Shown one piece after another: positions 47,816 through 56,767 of a DNA stretch of 64,000 bases (positions within the stretch are counted from its first letter, which is position 1; every line of letters starts with the position of its first letter). The position numbers were made by a program, and so were the translations under genes. The stretch is from Kangiella koreensis DSM 16069. GTDB taxonomy: Bacteria; Pseudomonadota; Gammaproteobacteria; Enterobacterales; Kangiellaceae. The notes below the pieces were generated by a model. The model made no database searches. It was not told where the DNA came from and was given only the letters and a program-made list of their open reading frames with translations. The DNA lies in contig NC_013166.1 in NCBI RefSeq assembly GCF_000024085.1, forward strand, positions 1,488,001-1,552,000, written 5' to 3'.

Positions 47816-49081
47816 TTAAATGGCTTGTGCTTTCACCTCTGCCATCTTTTGTTTGTTCTTTAATTGTTTAATTAGGAATTTTACCCACCTCATTGAATAT
47901 AAGTAATGATCAAACCCTTCGATAAAACTCGAGTACTCACCTTTAAAGCCTTCTTCGACTTCTCTTGGTCTTGCCTCGTAAAATTTCCAGCACTTTGTAT
48001 GCAAGGTCATATTAAAGCCTTTAACCTTCTTCTCTACCAACTCAACCACTTTTGAGGGCTTCAATTTAAATGGGTTCTCTATGCCTTTTATAAACGCAAC
48101 CCCCTGCTCATAATTTTCTATTTCTTCATCACTCAAGTTGCTTACGTTCAAAAACTCTACTGCGATATCGGATGATTTTGCATGATTTCCCAATTTAGGT
48201 ACCAAGAATGCGCGAATCCGATATTTTTGGCTTTGGACAATGTCGTCGTTAAGATCATTTCTATAAGTTTCCATATATTCACGAACAACCTTATAGTTTT
48301 CTTTTTGAAGTTGTTTTAATGAGTCGACTTGGGCTTGCTCGCTAATTCTAGTTAATTGCATTGCAATGGCTAAATTAGCTGTAAGAGCGTGGTCGTCACC
48401 AAACTCTTCAACAAGTAAAGTTTCAAAGTTACTTAACGCAGACTGACACTCCCCACATACAGCCAAATCGATTGCTGGTAAACTACGATGTTCAATTTTA
48501 TTTCTTAAACCAATCAAAAATTTAATATTGGCTTTTTCTGCATTTGTCTCTCCTTGCCAAAACGCATCACAACACTCGCTTAGCTCCCAAGCTTTCTCTT
48601 CACCATCGATGAATATTGGCTCTCCATTTTCGTCTAAATGGAAGTAATTAGAACCACGCTTTTCGAAAATAGCATGAAAAAGTGAAGTATAAGCAATAAC
48701 AATGTTTACAATAAAGCCGTAAGTTTTGAATTCTGTATAAGGGTTGTTGTAGGTTGATACAGCAAGTAAGGCGAACTCTTTTGCTTTATGAACTAGGATT
48801 CCTTTAGTTGAAAAATCTTCGGTTTTTTGCAGTTTTTGGCTATGTACACTTCGAAATTCTTCTTTACTTAAATATGAAACCCCTGAACTTGAGTACTGAG
48901 TTCCATCTTTTGCCACATATTGATGCCAACGCTTAGAAGGGTATGTACTGCATGTACCTGTGCTCCACCCCGTAGCTTCTGCTAACTGCGCAATTGTAAA
49001 AGTCTCGGTTTCTTTTTCTTTGGCTACCAAGAATTCGTAAGCCAAATCAACTTTATCATATCTACTCATGCGCGATTCCAT
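47816..49081 (-). CDS. DUF3644 HEPN-type protein, possible toxin RNase
   Basis: 421 residues. The N-terminal 75 residues look like a winged-helix DNA-binding module (YEFLVAKEKETETFTIAQLAEATGWS). The next part fits DUF3644, which belongs to the HEPN superfamily. It has the R-x4-H motif of HEPN ribonucleases, RNKIEH at Arg193-His198. The C-terminal 180 residues are helical and end in a basic tail. HEPN proteins act in toxin-antitoxin and abortive-infection systems. The start may be the second ATG at 49069 (residue 5). It lies between two 17-bp direct repeats. RNase activity is inferred from one motif. Confidence 0.75.
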   Translation of the reverse strand: MESRMSRYDKVDLAYEFLVAKEKETETFTIAQLAEATGWSTGTCSTYPSKRWHQYVAKDGTQYSSSGVSYLSKEEFRSVHSQKLQKTEDFSTKGILVHKAKEFALLAVSTYNNPYTEFKTYGFIVNIVIAYTSLFHAIFEKRGSNYFHLDENGEPIFIDGEEKAWELSECCDAFWQGETNAEKANIKFLIGLRNKIEHRSLPAIDLAVCGECQSALSNFETLLVEEFGDDHALTANLAIAMQLTRISEQAQVDSLKQLQKENYKVVREYMETYRNDLNDDIVQSQKYRIRAFLVPKLGNHAKSSDIAVEFLNVSNLSDEEIENYEQGVAFIKGIENPFKLKPSKVVELVEKKVKGFNMTLHTKCWKFYEARPREVEEGFKGEYSSFIEGFDHYLYSMRWVKFLIKQLKNKQKMAEVKAQAI

Positions 49082-49149
49082 TTGCCATTTTAAAGTTAAT
49101 GAGGATTCAAAGTTAATTCTCTAAACCCATTAATTTTCCTATACTGAAA

Positions 49150-49166
49150 TTTGTGGGTGTCCAATA
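49150..49166. repeat. 17-bp direct repeat, right copy
   Basis: TTTGTGGGTGTCCAATA, identical to the left copy at 47631. A degenerate TTAATG...CCCATTAATT structure lies just before it (49098-49135), like the inverted repeat near the left copy. Confidence 0.75.
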
Positions 49167-49174
49167 ATTTAGTT

Positions 49175-49501
49175 TTAACTTTCAAACTTCTGAAAGCTAA
49201 TTTGATTTGAAGTGTAAATTGGCTCACCTCTCAAAACCCCTCTATTTGGCAAGCATATTTTATATGGCTGACCGGCTGAACTGGGAGGGAAGATTGCCTG
49301 AACCTCTGGGGCCGCCTCTTTATAATACTCATCGACAGACTCACCTACTGTGGCCACCATAGTCTTTCCATTGTGTTTATAAGTAAGTGAGTAGATCATT
49401 TCTTCTGGCTGAGGACTGGAGTTACCAATAAACTTTGCAATGCTATCTATTACACTTAATGCTTCTTCGGTGCTTTGTGTGTGTGGAACAAAAAATTTCA
49501 T
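49175..49501 (-). CDS. hypothetical protein, 108 aa
   Basis: No recognised family. One compact domain: MKFFVPHTQSTEEALSVIDSIAKFIG, then beta-strands (MIYSLTYKHNGKTMVATVGES) and a Pro/Gly-rich end. AAGGA about 10 bases before ATG. It sits between the HEPN-type and TIR-like genes, 104 bp downstream of the latter, and could be an accessory component. Confidence 0.65.
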   Translation of the reverse strand: MKFFVPHTQSTEEALSVIDSIAKFIGNSSPQPEEMIYSLTYKHNGKTMVATVGESVDEYYKEAAPEVQAIFPPSSAGQPYKICLPNRGVLRGEPIYTSNQISFQKFES

Positions 49502-49604
49502 ATTTTCATCCTTGCTTTAGTTTTGAAATATAATACTGACAGTACCGGACAATATGGAACGTAGGGTAAATATCGTTCGGTGTGACTGCTAATGTTATAC
49601 ATAG

Positions 49605-50702
49605 CTACTTAAATTGATTAAATGTTTTAAGTAGCTTCATTGTTGCTTCATAATCCAATGCGTCACCTTCGTACTCTGAACGATATAACCCTTGGAGGTT
49701 GGAAGGAAGCTTAACGCCCTTTTTTACAAGTAACACAAAGTTCTTATTATACAATGCAATAGCTGCACCAATTTCTATAAGAACATTTTCATTAATTTTT
49801 GAGTGCTTATTGCCCTCAGGGTCAAGAAGTTCCTGCTCTGCCTCTAAATGTATAACCGCAGCCGAGCACTCTCGCATATCCTCGAAAACCTTCTCTGGGA
49901 CGGGTATCGAGGCAGTTTCTTTCTCAACCGAGACAACCGGGTTAAACTTGCCAAAAGTCAAAAGTTCTTTTAGCTGCTGCACAACTTTTTTGTTCTTGCC
50001 ATGGCTTATGAAAACATTGCTATTTCGCTGTACAGGCTTTACTGGTTTCGGCTCACTCTCATTATTTTCCGCAATCCTCCTAGCAAAATGCTCTTCATCT
50101 TCCTCAGCATGTCGATCCAACAAATCTTCGTCATCAAGGCTATCGTTTATGTTTTCATCTTCTATTTTTGGCGGAGATGCTGGAGAGCCAAGAGCCACGA
50201 ACAAACCTGTTTTAGTCTCCTTTAATATCCCTGTATAAATACCATTTTCACGAATAATTTCGACTGACTTTTCAGCACGCTCTTTCGGAAGACCCATTCC
50301 AACCAATACGTTTTGAGCAATATTTTCTTTTGGAAACTTGGCCTTGTTATACTTCTTTAGAAATTCACCCATCTTGGTTGGCTGCAAGATAGCCTCAACT
50401 CTAGCGAGATCATCGTCTCCATCATCTTCAGGAGCTACAATTCGCCTACCGAGATCAGTTAAAATAATTTCGTTAGCATTGTAACCGCCTTCCGTGAGAC
50501 CATAAGCAATTGAGGTACCACAAAGGCTACGCCATCCACCGCTAGTTGGAGACAACCCCAAAGCAAGTGCTATTTCGTGTGGCGCAGCTCCTTTACCCGC
50601 GAAGTTTTCCCATATAGCTTCTCCTATCACCAGAGCCTTAGCTAGAGTCTCTCTGGGAAATTCTTTTTGACTAAGCTTTGCTCTCTTTTTGCTCTCTGAC
50701 AT
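49605..50702 (-). CDS. wHTH plus TIR-like nucleotide-binding protein
   Basis: 365 residues. N-terminal residues 15-170 form a DUF5343-like pair of winged-helix modules (GKGAAPHEIALALGLSP, WRSLCGTSIAYGLTE). An acidic linker spans 180-225. Residues 228-345 match the TIR-like nucleotide-binding domain (PF10137 type): NVFISHGKNKKVVQQLKELL, an Arg/Glu-rich middle and NENVLIEIGAAIALY with Glu310 at the usual catalytic position. Such domains are NAD+-cleaving effectors in several anti-phage systems. AAGGA before the ATG. Function here is inferred. Confidence 0.8.
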   Translation of the reverse strand: MSESKKRAKLSQKEFPRETLAKALVIGEAIWENFAGKGAAPHEIALALGLSPTSGGWRSLCGTSIAYGLTEGGYNANEIILTDLGRRIVAPEDDGDDDLARVEAILQPTKMGEFLKKYNKAKFPKENIAQNVLVGMGLPKERAEKSVEIIRENGIYTGILKETKTGLFVALGSPASPPKIEDENINDSLDDEDLLDRHAEEDEEHFARRIAENNESEPKPVKPVQRNSNVFISHGKNKKVVQQLKELLTFGKFNPVVSVEKETASIPVPEKVFEDMRECSAAVIHLEAEQELLDPEGNKHSKINENVLIEIGAAIALYNKNFVLLVKKGVKLPSNLQGLYRSEYEGDALDYEATMKLLKTFNQFK

Positions 50703-51025
50703 TTCAAATCCTTCTAAAGGTACACATTGTATAACCGGAATTTCAACGATAATCTTATGATTTAAAGTGATATATTTTTATATATCCGTTTTATGACTAA
50801 CACCCTATAAAAAGCGGTCATTCCTGCTCAGTTATCTCTTCCAAGATCTCAGCTTAACTACTCTTTTGTGACATAGTTAACACCTTATAATAGTTTGGTT
50901 TTCGAGTATTGCAATGACTTTATTGGTTGAATATTAATCAATACTATATATGCAGGGATAAATTACAGGCATAAGAAAACCTGCCGAAGCAGGTTTAAGT
51001 AGTCTAATAGCAGAATTAAGTACGG
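50703..51025. other. AT-rich gene-free interval
   Basis: 323 bp upstream of the TIR-like gene and downstream of the S4 gene. It contains the S4 gene terminator and two loosely similar blocks (CTAACACCCTATAAAAAG near 50796, TTAACACCTTATAATAG near 50878), either of which could hold promoter elements for the TIR-like gene. No ORF. Confidence 0.5.
50977..50996 (-). terminator. terminator of S4-domain gene
   Basis: AAACCTGC-CGAA-GCAGGTTT, read on the minus strand with TTTTCTTA after it. Almost the same hairpin occurs at 52776-52795. Confidence 0.75.
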
Positions 51026-51238
51026 TTACTTCAGTAAAACTTTGAACTCATCGTCCATAAATTTAATAACGTCACCTGACATGATTTTCTTTCGTTTTCT
51101 CTTCTCTATCTCACCGTTGACTAACACCTGACCGTCATCGATTACAGCCTTTGCCTCACCGCCACTACTTACAATACCTTCGAACTTTAGTATTTTATAA
51201 AGCTCAACAGGCTCTTTTGTAATTTCTACTATCTTCAC
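51026..51238 (-). CDS. S4 RNA-binding domain protein (YbcJ-like)
   Basis: 70 residues. A single S4 fold: LYKILKFEGIVSSGGEAKAVIDDGQVLVNGEIEKRKRKKIMSGDVI (shown in parts: FEGIVSSGGEAK, VLVNGEIEKRKRKK). Likely binds structured RNA such as rRNA. Start is GTG with AAGGGG eight bases upstream. Confidence 0.9.
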   Translation of the reverse strand: MKIVEITKEPVELYKILKFEGIVSSGGEAKAVIDDGQVLVNGEIEKRKRKKIMSGDVIKFMDDEFKVLLK

Positions 51239-51298
51239 TACATGTCCCCTTCTGTATCAATTAATCACATTACATCATATTAACGGACAACAGCGCTT

Positions 51299-51928
51299 TT
51301 AGCCGCTTGCCCGCTGCAGTGCTTTATTTTTCGCAATGTTGAATCGCAACCGCCACTCAGCAAACACAATGTTCGGTACCCAGCAAAGCCAGGCAATGAC
51401 CATATACGCTTTGGTAAATTCGAATCCAGCAACCATTGAGGCTGAAAGGTATATCCGCAGTGTTACCGCCGCAAGGGTGAGGGAGAAATTACGAATCATC
51501 CATTTGCGGTGCTCAGAAATGTCACCACGACGAACAGCAAGATACGCACTCAAACCAGTATACAGCCAGAGCAAAGCAAGTGACGCAAAACCCAACTTGC
51601 CCACTAGACCGCCGAATGCAAACTGAGACATATAAAGACCCGAAACACCGCCGATAAGGATGCCCACACCTAAATACACACGCCCGAGCCAGCGGTGAAC
51701 ATTGGTGTGCTTTTGCCTGAGTTTGGTGGAAAACTGGAGCGGTCCAATTACTAGAGCAACAGAAGAAGCAAATATATGGGAATAAATACCTATTTTATTC
51801 GCCATAAAACTCACTTTCATTTCTGGGTGTACTAAAGACCCTAGTGGTAGAAAGCTATAAACAAAAACAGCGTAACCAGCCACACCGAGAACCATAAGAT
51901 AAAACAGTCCATTTCTAATTATGCGCAT
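51299..51928 (-). CDS. DUF2306 membrane protein
   Basis: 209 residues with about six transmembrane helices. The family signatures are an early SHIFASSVALVIGPLQFSTKLR, HRWLGRVYL and HRKWMIRNFSLTLAAVTLR. Conserved His and Arg on the membrane faces suggest a haem- or quinone-linked role, but the function is unknown. AGAAG before ATG. Confidence 0.87.
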   Translation of the reverse strand: MRIIRNGLFYLMVLGVAGYAVFVYSFLPLGSLVHPEMKVSFMANKIGIYSHIFASSVALVIGPLQFSTKLRQKHTNVHRWLGRVYLGVGILIGGVSGLYMSQFAFGGLVGKLGFASLALLWLYTGLSAYLAVRRGDISEHRKWMIRNFSLTLAAVTLRIYLSASMVAGFEFTKAYMVIAWLCWVPNIVFAEWRLRFNIAKNKALQRASG

Positions 51929-51998
51929 TTAATTCTTCTTTTAGTTGTGAGTTAAGGATGTCTGAGTACATTCCAACACCAAATCCATCATTCGAATC

Positions 51999-52014
51999 TA
52001 ATTAATTTACTCTG
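51999..52014. repeat. partial copy of GGGGTCAGAGTA element
   Basis: TAATTAATTTACTCTG matches 47727-47742 exactly; the remainder of the arm has been lost (GGGCTTAA replaces ACCCCATTAA). It marks the far side of the accessory segment. Confidence 0.55.
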
Positions 52015-52034
52015 GGCTTAACATTGACTCATGA

Positions 52035-52646
52035 TTACTTTGTAAACTGTTTATCAATGATTGACCCATCTTCTTCGGATATCTTGCATAGAAAACCTTC
52101 CCATGAGTTTGAATACAATTCATTTTCATTATAGTAAGGTGAATTTGAGTAAATATCTTTTTTAGAGGGTAATTCAGCTCTCCATATGATTTCGCCTTTG
52201 AGGCTTACCTTTGCAATATTTCCTTTCCCGAAACTAGACACAAAGTCGTAATACCCATTGTAAACAATTATTGCATCGTTACCTTTGGTCGAAAGAATCT
52301 TGTATATAGGAGTGTTTCCTGTACAAACCCTCCATATTTCCTCTCCAGTTTCGGGAGAAATACAAATGGTTGTATTTGATGCTGCAAAGAAAAGTAAATC
52401 ATTAACAATCTCTGCCAAATGAATACCATTCCATGCTCCTGTCGGCATTTCAATGTTCCCCAGACTTCGTTCCCACTCTAGTTGCCACGGACTACTTTGA
52501 CAATGTTGGTTAACTTTCGATAGAAGCCTAATTTTTACATCAGTATTGGATGGATTCCCTTTGCCTACCTCACCCCCTCCATTGAATGATAACTCAATCG
52601 ACCAGCGCTCAGATTCAGACTTAGTAATATATCTTACTTCGTTCAC
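52035..52646 (-). CDS. PQQ-like beta-propeller repeat protein, hypothetical
   Basis: About 203 residues. Repeats of the type TTICISPETGEEIWRVCTG, NIAKVSLKGEIIWRAELPS and FLCKISEEDGSIIDKQF resemble blades of PQQ-like beta-propellers, but there are too few for a full propeller. No signal peptide. I choose the GTG at 52646 (AAAGGA five bases upstream) over a TTG at 52661. Function unknown; lower GC than the neighbours, consistent with acquired DNA. Confidence 0.65.
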   Translation of the reverse strand: MNEVRYITKSESERWSIELSFNGGGEVGKGNPSNTDVKIRLLSKVNQHCQSSPWQLEWERSLGNIEMPTGAWNGIHLAEIVNDLLFFAASNTTICISPETGEEIWRVCTGNTPIYKILSTKGNDAIIVYNGYYDFVSSFGKGNIAKVSLKGEIIWRAELPSKKDIYSNSPYYNENELYSNSWEGFLCKISEEDGSIIDKQFTK

Positions 52647-52775
52647 GGCATTCCTTTTCAATCAGCAGTTTAAGTAAAAAATTATAACACCTACAAACCA
52701 TACGTCATGCTTATCTTTAAGGTTAATTAAACCTTTAAAGTATTACACCACACCAGATAAATTATAGACATAAAA

Positions 52776-52795
52776 AAACCTGCCGAAGCAGGTTT
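52776..52795 (-). terminator. distal terminator after tRNA-Ser repeat unit
   Basis: AAACCTGC-CGAA-GCAGGTTT with seven T on the minus strand. It is the last element of the tRNA-Ser transcript. Confidence 0.85.
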
Positions 52796-52810
52796 GAAGA
52801 ATATTTTTTT

Positions 52811-52930
52811 GTGAGGGAGGGATTATAAAATACATCCTGTATTTTACCCTTCGGGCCAGCGTCGCTACGCTTCGCTGTTCAAAATCGTTCCAGACGATTT
52901 TGTCGAACCTAAAGGTTCTCATCCTTCCAT
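52811..52930 (-). ncRNA. RtT-like repeat element downstream of tRNA-Ser
   Basis: GTGAGGGAGGGATT (52811-52824) copies the tRNA-Ser 3' end; the last five bases of the expected 19-mer (TGGCG) are lost. The period to the true sequence (52976) is 165 bp. The segment contains TAAAATACA...TGTATTTTA, CCCTTCGGG, the GTTC...GTCGAAC hairpin at 52877-52908, a CCTAAAGG stem and GGTTCTCATC at 52914-52923. The 27 bases at 52878-52904 are identical to those near tRNA-Asp and at 61660. Confidence 0.72.
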
Positions 52931-52932
52931 CT

Positions 52933-52971
52933 GATTACTTTAATTAAGACAAATGTCTAAATTAAAGTAAT
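52933..52971 (-). repeat. long hairpin between tRNA-Ser and its repeat element
   Basis: ATTACTTTAATTAAGAC and GTCTAAATTAAAGTAAT pair almost perfectly around AAAT. It sits directly after the tRNA CCA, where the Asp and Arg loci have a GC-rich terminator, and may act in 3' processing or termination. Confidence 0.6.
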
Positions 52972-53061
52972 GGCGGTGAGGGAGGGATTCGAACCCTCGA
53001 TACCGGATTAGGGTATACTCCCTTAGCAGGGGAGCGCCTTCAGCCGCTCGGCCACCTCACC
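52971..53061 (-). tRNA. tRNA-Ser (GCT)
   Basis: 91 nt on the minus strand with a long variable arm. Acceptor GGTGAGG pairs with CCTCACC, anticodon loop CTGCTAA (anticodon GCT), T-loop GGTTCGAATCC and an encoded CCA. The csrA-tRNA-Ser(GCT) order is conserved in gammaproteobacteria. Confidence 0.97.
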
Positions 53062-53076
53062 TTTAGTGCGGACGGA

Positions 53077-53104
53077 ATGTTACCTTATTTTAGATAAATT
53101 GCAA
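53077..53104 (-). promoter_or_regulatory. promoter of tRNA-Ser
   Basis: On the minus strand TTGCAA (53099-53104), a 16-bp spacer and TAACAT (53077-53082), followed by a TCCGTCCGC discriminator typical of stable RNA promoters. Confidence 0.7.
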
Positions 53105-53122
53105 CACTCCTTTTCCACTTTT

Positions 53123-53338
53123 TTAATAATATTCGTTATCGTCTGATGAACCGCCTTGATAACCTTCCATTTGCTTTTCATGTTGAATGCGCAAATAGAT
53201 TTCTTCGCGGTGTACAGCGACTTCTTTAGGTGCGTTGATACCGATACGAACCTGGTTACCTTTAACGCCTAGAACAGTTACGGTGATTTCATCACCGATC
53301 ATAAGTGTCTCACCGACACGACGAGTTAAGATTAACAT
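53123..53338 (-). CDS. csrA: carbon storage regulator CsrA
   Basis: 71 residues. RNA-binding dimer that controls translation of carbon-storage, motility and biofilm mRNAs. [16 protein letters not shown] and [10 protein letters not shown], with Leu4 and Arg44 in the RNA-binding surface, are intact. Good AGGAGA ribosome site. Located between alaS and tRNA-Ser as in other gammaproteobacteria; no aspartokinase gene intervenes. The 247 bp upstream probably hold its own promoter. Confidence 0.97.
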   Translation of the reverse strand: MLILTRRVGETLMIGDEITVTVLGVKGNQVRIGINAPKEVAVHREEIYLRIQHEKQMEGYQGGSSDDNEYY

Positions 53339-53542
53339 TCCAATCTCCTACATTTCCTGTAGCTCAGAAACTCTGCAATCATTGCTAATTCCTTCGCCAT
53401 CTACAAATCGACTGTATAGATTACATACAAAGTTGAAGCGACGGATTCTATCAATATTCCTCGCACAACTCTACTTTTTTGTGAGTGGACTCACAAAGTT
53501 ACCTAACTAGGATAATCCGATACAGATTATTTGTATAGCGAT

Positions 53543-53560
53543 AGGCCTGGGATCAGGCCT
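53543..53560 (-). terminator. weak terminator after alaS
   Basis: AGGCCTG-GGAT-CAGGCCT stem 26 bp after the alaS stop on the minus strand, without a real T-run. Partial read-through into csrA is possible. Confidence 0.4.
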
Positions 53561-53585
53561 TTATCTGTTCTGAACTTGTTTAAGT

Positions 53586-56219
53586 CTAGTTTAAACGCTC
53601 AGCGACCCAAGGCTTAACGCTATCAAGGGCTGCCGGTAGTGCTGCTGGGTCTTTACCGCCCGCCTGGGCCATGTCTGGACGTCCACCGCCCTTGCCGCCC
53701 ACTTGCGAGGCGACCATGTTGACCAGCTCCCCTGCTTTCACTTTGCCGGTTAGGTCTTTGCTGACGCCGACAATAATGCTGACCTTGTCTTCTTCAGCGA
53801 TGCCTAGGACGACAATACTGGAACCCAGCTTGTTTTTAAGCTGATCCTGTATGTCGCGCAATGCTTTGGCTTCTACGCCTTCTAATTTAGCAACCAGCAA
53901 TTTTATACCATTTAGGTCTTCGGCCTGGCTCGCTAGATCGCTGCCTTGCGAAGACGCTAACTTGCTTTGCAGTGCTTCGATGGTTTTCTCAAGCTGACGA
54001 CTCTTGTCCATCAATTGATTCACTTTCTCAGCAACTTGCGATGGCTCTGATTTAAGCAATTTGCCAATCGATTGCAGGCTGGCTTCGGTAGACTGCATCC
54101 AGTTCACCGCTCCGGCTCCAGTGGTCGCTTCGATACGGCGAATACCGGCGGCAATGCCTGACTCGGAGAGAATCTTGAAAGCGCCGATGTCACCAGTACG
54201 TTGCACGTGCGTACCGCCACACAGCTCAACCGAGAATGGCGACATGGTTAGAACACGAACTTCATCGCCGTACTTCTCGCCAAACAAAGCCATTGCGCCA
54301 TGCTCTTTGGCTTCATCCATTGACATGGTTGCCGCTTCGACAGCATGGTTCTCATAAATCTTCTGATTGACTAAAGCTTCGATTTGGCGAAGTTGTTCCT
54401 GCGTGACTGGCTCTGGATTGGAGAAGTCAAAACGCAAACGCTCTGGGCCAACCAATGAGCCTTTCTGGGTTACGTGAGTGCCTAGAATGTCGCGCAGTGC
54501 GGCGTGTAATAAGTGAGTCGCGGAATGGTTACGCATGGTGTGCTGACGACGTTCTGCATCAACTTCCGCGGTCAGTTCAGCGTCATTGCTGAATGAGCCT
54601 CTTTGCACATAGCCGATATGGGCTATCGCATCGCCCAGCTTCTGGGTGTCTTCAACGATAAAGGTAGCGCCACAACCAAACAAACGGCCAGTATCGCCGA
54701 CCTGACCACCGGCTTCGGCATAGAATGGGGTTTTCGCTAAAATCACCACACCCTTCTCGCCCTGGTCCAATTCCTTAACTTCGTCTTCGCCTTTGAGCAA
54801 ACGGGTAACCACCACATTCTGTTGGGTATAGTGATAGCCGGTAAATTCTGAACGCTCGTCAATGCTAAAGTTATCATTGTAATCCGTGCCAAAGTTACTG
54901 GCGGCACGCGCACGCTCTCGCTGCTGATTCATGGCTTTCTCGAAACCATCCCAATCCACTTCGAGACCTTTTTCGCGCGCGATATCGGCGGTTAAATCCT
55001 GCGGGAAACCGTAGGTGTCATACAGTTTAAAAACGGTATCGCCAGAAATGGTTTTACCATTGGTTTCAACTAAGTCGGCGATATCCTGATCCAGGATTAA
55101 CATACCTTTATCTAGAGTACGGGCGAAAGCTTCTTCTTCTTTCGCCAATACTTTTTCAATCAATTCTTTTTGCTCAACCAGAGCTGGATAAGCCTCGCCC
55201 ATGACTTCGATCAGCGGCTGCACTAACTTAGCAAAGAAAATGCCTTTAGCGCCCAACTGATGGCCATGGCGAACGGCGCGACGAACGATACGGCGCAACA
55301 CATAACCACGCCCTTCGTTGCTTGGCACAATGCCATCCAATATTAAGAAAGCGCAGGAGCGAATATGATCCGCGATCACGCGCAATGATTTGTTATCGAG
55401 GTCTTTAACCTTTAATAGGTCAGCAGTAGATTTAATCAGGTGTTGGAACAGGTCAATTTCATAGTTGCTGTGGACGCCTTGCAAGATTGCTGCAATACGC
55501 TCCAGCCCCATGCCGGTATCGACCGATGGTTTCGGCAGGCGCTCCATGGTGCCGTCTTTCTGACGGTTGAACTGCATGAATACCAGATTCCAGATTTCGA
55601 TAAAGCGATCACCATCTTCTTCAGGCGTGCCCGGAGGGCCACCCCAGATTTCTTCACCGTGATCGTAGAACACTTCGGAGCAAGGACCGCAAGGACCGGT
55701 ATCACCCATCGCCCAGAAGTTATCGGAAGCGTAACGCTCGCCTTTGTTGTCGCCGATGCGGCTGATGCGATCGGCTGGAAAGCCAATATCGTTCACCCAG
55801 ATATCGAAAGCTTCGTCGTCTTCTTCGTAAACCGTGACCCACAGCTTTTCTTTAGGCAGCTTGAACTCTTCGGTCAATAGCTCCCAGCAATAGGCAATCG
55901 CTTCTTTCTTGAAGTAATCGCCGAAGCTGAAGTTACCAAGCATTTCAAAGAAGGTGTGATGACGCGCAGTATAACCGACATTTTCCAAATCGTTATGCTT
56001 ACCACCGGCGCGCACGCAACGTTGCGACGAAGTGGCGCGTGTGTAGCTACGCTTATCTATGCCTAAAAAGCAGTCTTTGAATTGCACCATGCCTGCATTG
56101 GTAAAAAGCAGGGTTGGATCATTGGCGGGAATTAAAGGGCTGCTATCAACGATGTGATGGCCTTTGTTTTCAAAGAACGTTAGAAAAGCGTTACGAATTT
56201 GGTTAGTTGTCATACTCAC
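53586..56219 (-). CDS. alaS: alanine-tRNA ligase
   Basis: 877 residues (E. coli 876). Charges tRNA-Ala. The class II catalytic core ([33 protein letters not shown] in parts; [19 protein letters not shown]), the editing domain with [13 protein letters not shown] and CGGTHV, and the C-terminal glycine-rich DHHA1 domain ([17 protein letters not shown]) are all present. It follows recX on the same strand with a 62-bp gap. Confidence 0.98.
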   Translation of the reverse strand: MSMTTNQIRNAFLTFFENKGHHIVDSSPLIPANDPTLLFTNAGMVQFKDCFLGIDKRSYTRATSSQRCVRAGGKHNDLENVGYTARHHTFFEMLGNFSFGDYFKKEAIAYCWELLTEEFKLPKEKLWVTVYEEDDEAFDIWVNDIGFPADRISRIGDNKGERYASDNFWAMGDTGPCGPCSEVFYDHGEEIWGGPPGTPEEDGDRFIEIWNLVFMQFNRQKDGTMERLPKPSVDTGMGLERIAAILQGVHSNYEIDLFQHLIKSTADLLKVKDLDNKSLRVIADHIRSCAFLILDGIVPSNEGRGYVLRRIVRRAVRHGHQLGAKGIFFAKLVQPLIEVMGEAYPALVEQKELIEKVLAKEEEAFARTLDKGMLILDQDIADLVETNGKTISGDTVFKLYDTYGFPQDLTADIAREKGLEVDWDGFEKAMNQQRERARAASNFGTDYNDNFSIDERSEFTGYHYTQQNVVVTRLLKGEDEVKELDQGEKGVVILAKTPFYAEAGGQVGDTGRLFGCGATFIVEDTQKLGDAIAHIGYVQRGSFSNDAELTAEVDAERRQHTMRNHSATHLLHAALRDILGTHVTQKGSLVGPERLRFDFSNPEPVTQEQLRQIEALVNQKIYENHAVEAATMSMDEAKEHGAMALFGEKYGDEVRVLTMSPFSVELCGGTHVQRTGDIGAFKILSESGIAAGIRRIEATTGAGAVNWMQSTEASLQSIGKLLKSEPSQVAEKVNQLMDKSRQLEKTIEALQSKLASSQGSDLASQAEDLNGIKLLVAKLEGVEAKALRDIQDQLKNKLGSSIVVLGIAEEDKVSIIVGVSKDLTGKVKAGELVNMVASQVGGKGGGRPDMAQAGGKDPAALPAALDSVKPWVAERLN

Positions 56220-56281
56220 GGTGATAACCTATTACCTTATTTGATACTTTAATTTATTTTCTTAACTATTTGAAAGTTAAG

Positions 56282-56752
56282 CTATTCGTCGCTCTCAATT
56301 GAGGTGCGAGATAAAATTCGGTTGATTGTGTCGAAATCAAAACCGCGGTACTGCATGAAACGAGCCTGTTTGGCTTTCAGTTTCAGGTCATTACCGGGCA
56401 GTTGATTATATTTCTTTTGCCAGATTGATAAAGCGGTTTTATACCAATCTATGTCCATTTCTTCGAATAACAAGCTGATCTGGTGTTCATCAATGCCCTT
56501 TTTCTTGAGCTCTTGTTGAATACGAAGGGGGCCGTAACCGGTTTCAATACGCACTCGCATGAAGCTGCGGGCAAACCTTTGGTCACTTTGTAGATTACGC
56601 TCTGCCAGTCGGTCAAGATAAGCTTCGACCTCCTCGCCTTCGAAACCACGAACTTTCAGCTTATCCAAAAGCTCACGCCGGGAATGTTCCCGGCGTGCTA
56701 ATAAGTCCATCGCGATCATTTTGTAATCGCGTTTAGGCTTCTCTTTCTTCAT
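56282..56752 (-). CDS. recX: regulatory protein RecX
   Basis: 156 residues. Inhibits RecA filament growth. Three-helix repeats with AMDLLARREHSRRELLDKL, the central YGPLRIQQELKKKGI and the C-terminal KQARFMQYRGFDFDTI. It begins 15 bp after the recA stop and is almost certainly co-transcribed with it. Confidence 0.95.
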   Translation of the reverse strand: MKKEKPKRDYKMIAMDLLARREHSRRELLDKLKVRGFEGEEVEAYLDRLAERNLQSDQRFARSFMRVRIETGYGPLRIQQELKKKGIDEHQISLLFEEMDIDWYKTALSIWQKKYNQLPGNDLKLKAKQARFMQYRGFDFDTINRILSRTSIESDE

Positions 56753-56767
56753 TCAGTGCTGTAAACG

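Noticed and set aside
49699..50238. 179-aa plus-strand ORF opposite the TIR-like gene
   Set aside because: Ser-rich antisense shadow; the minus-strand frame has clear domains and a ribosome site.
53235..53510. 91-aa plus-strand ORF across csrA and its upstream region
   Set aside because: Starts antisense to csrA, has no ribosome site and no recognisable motif.
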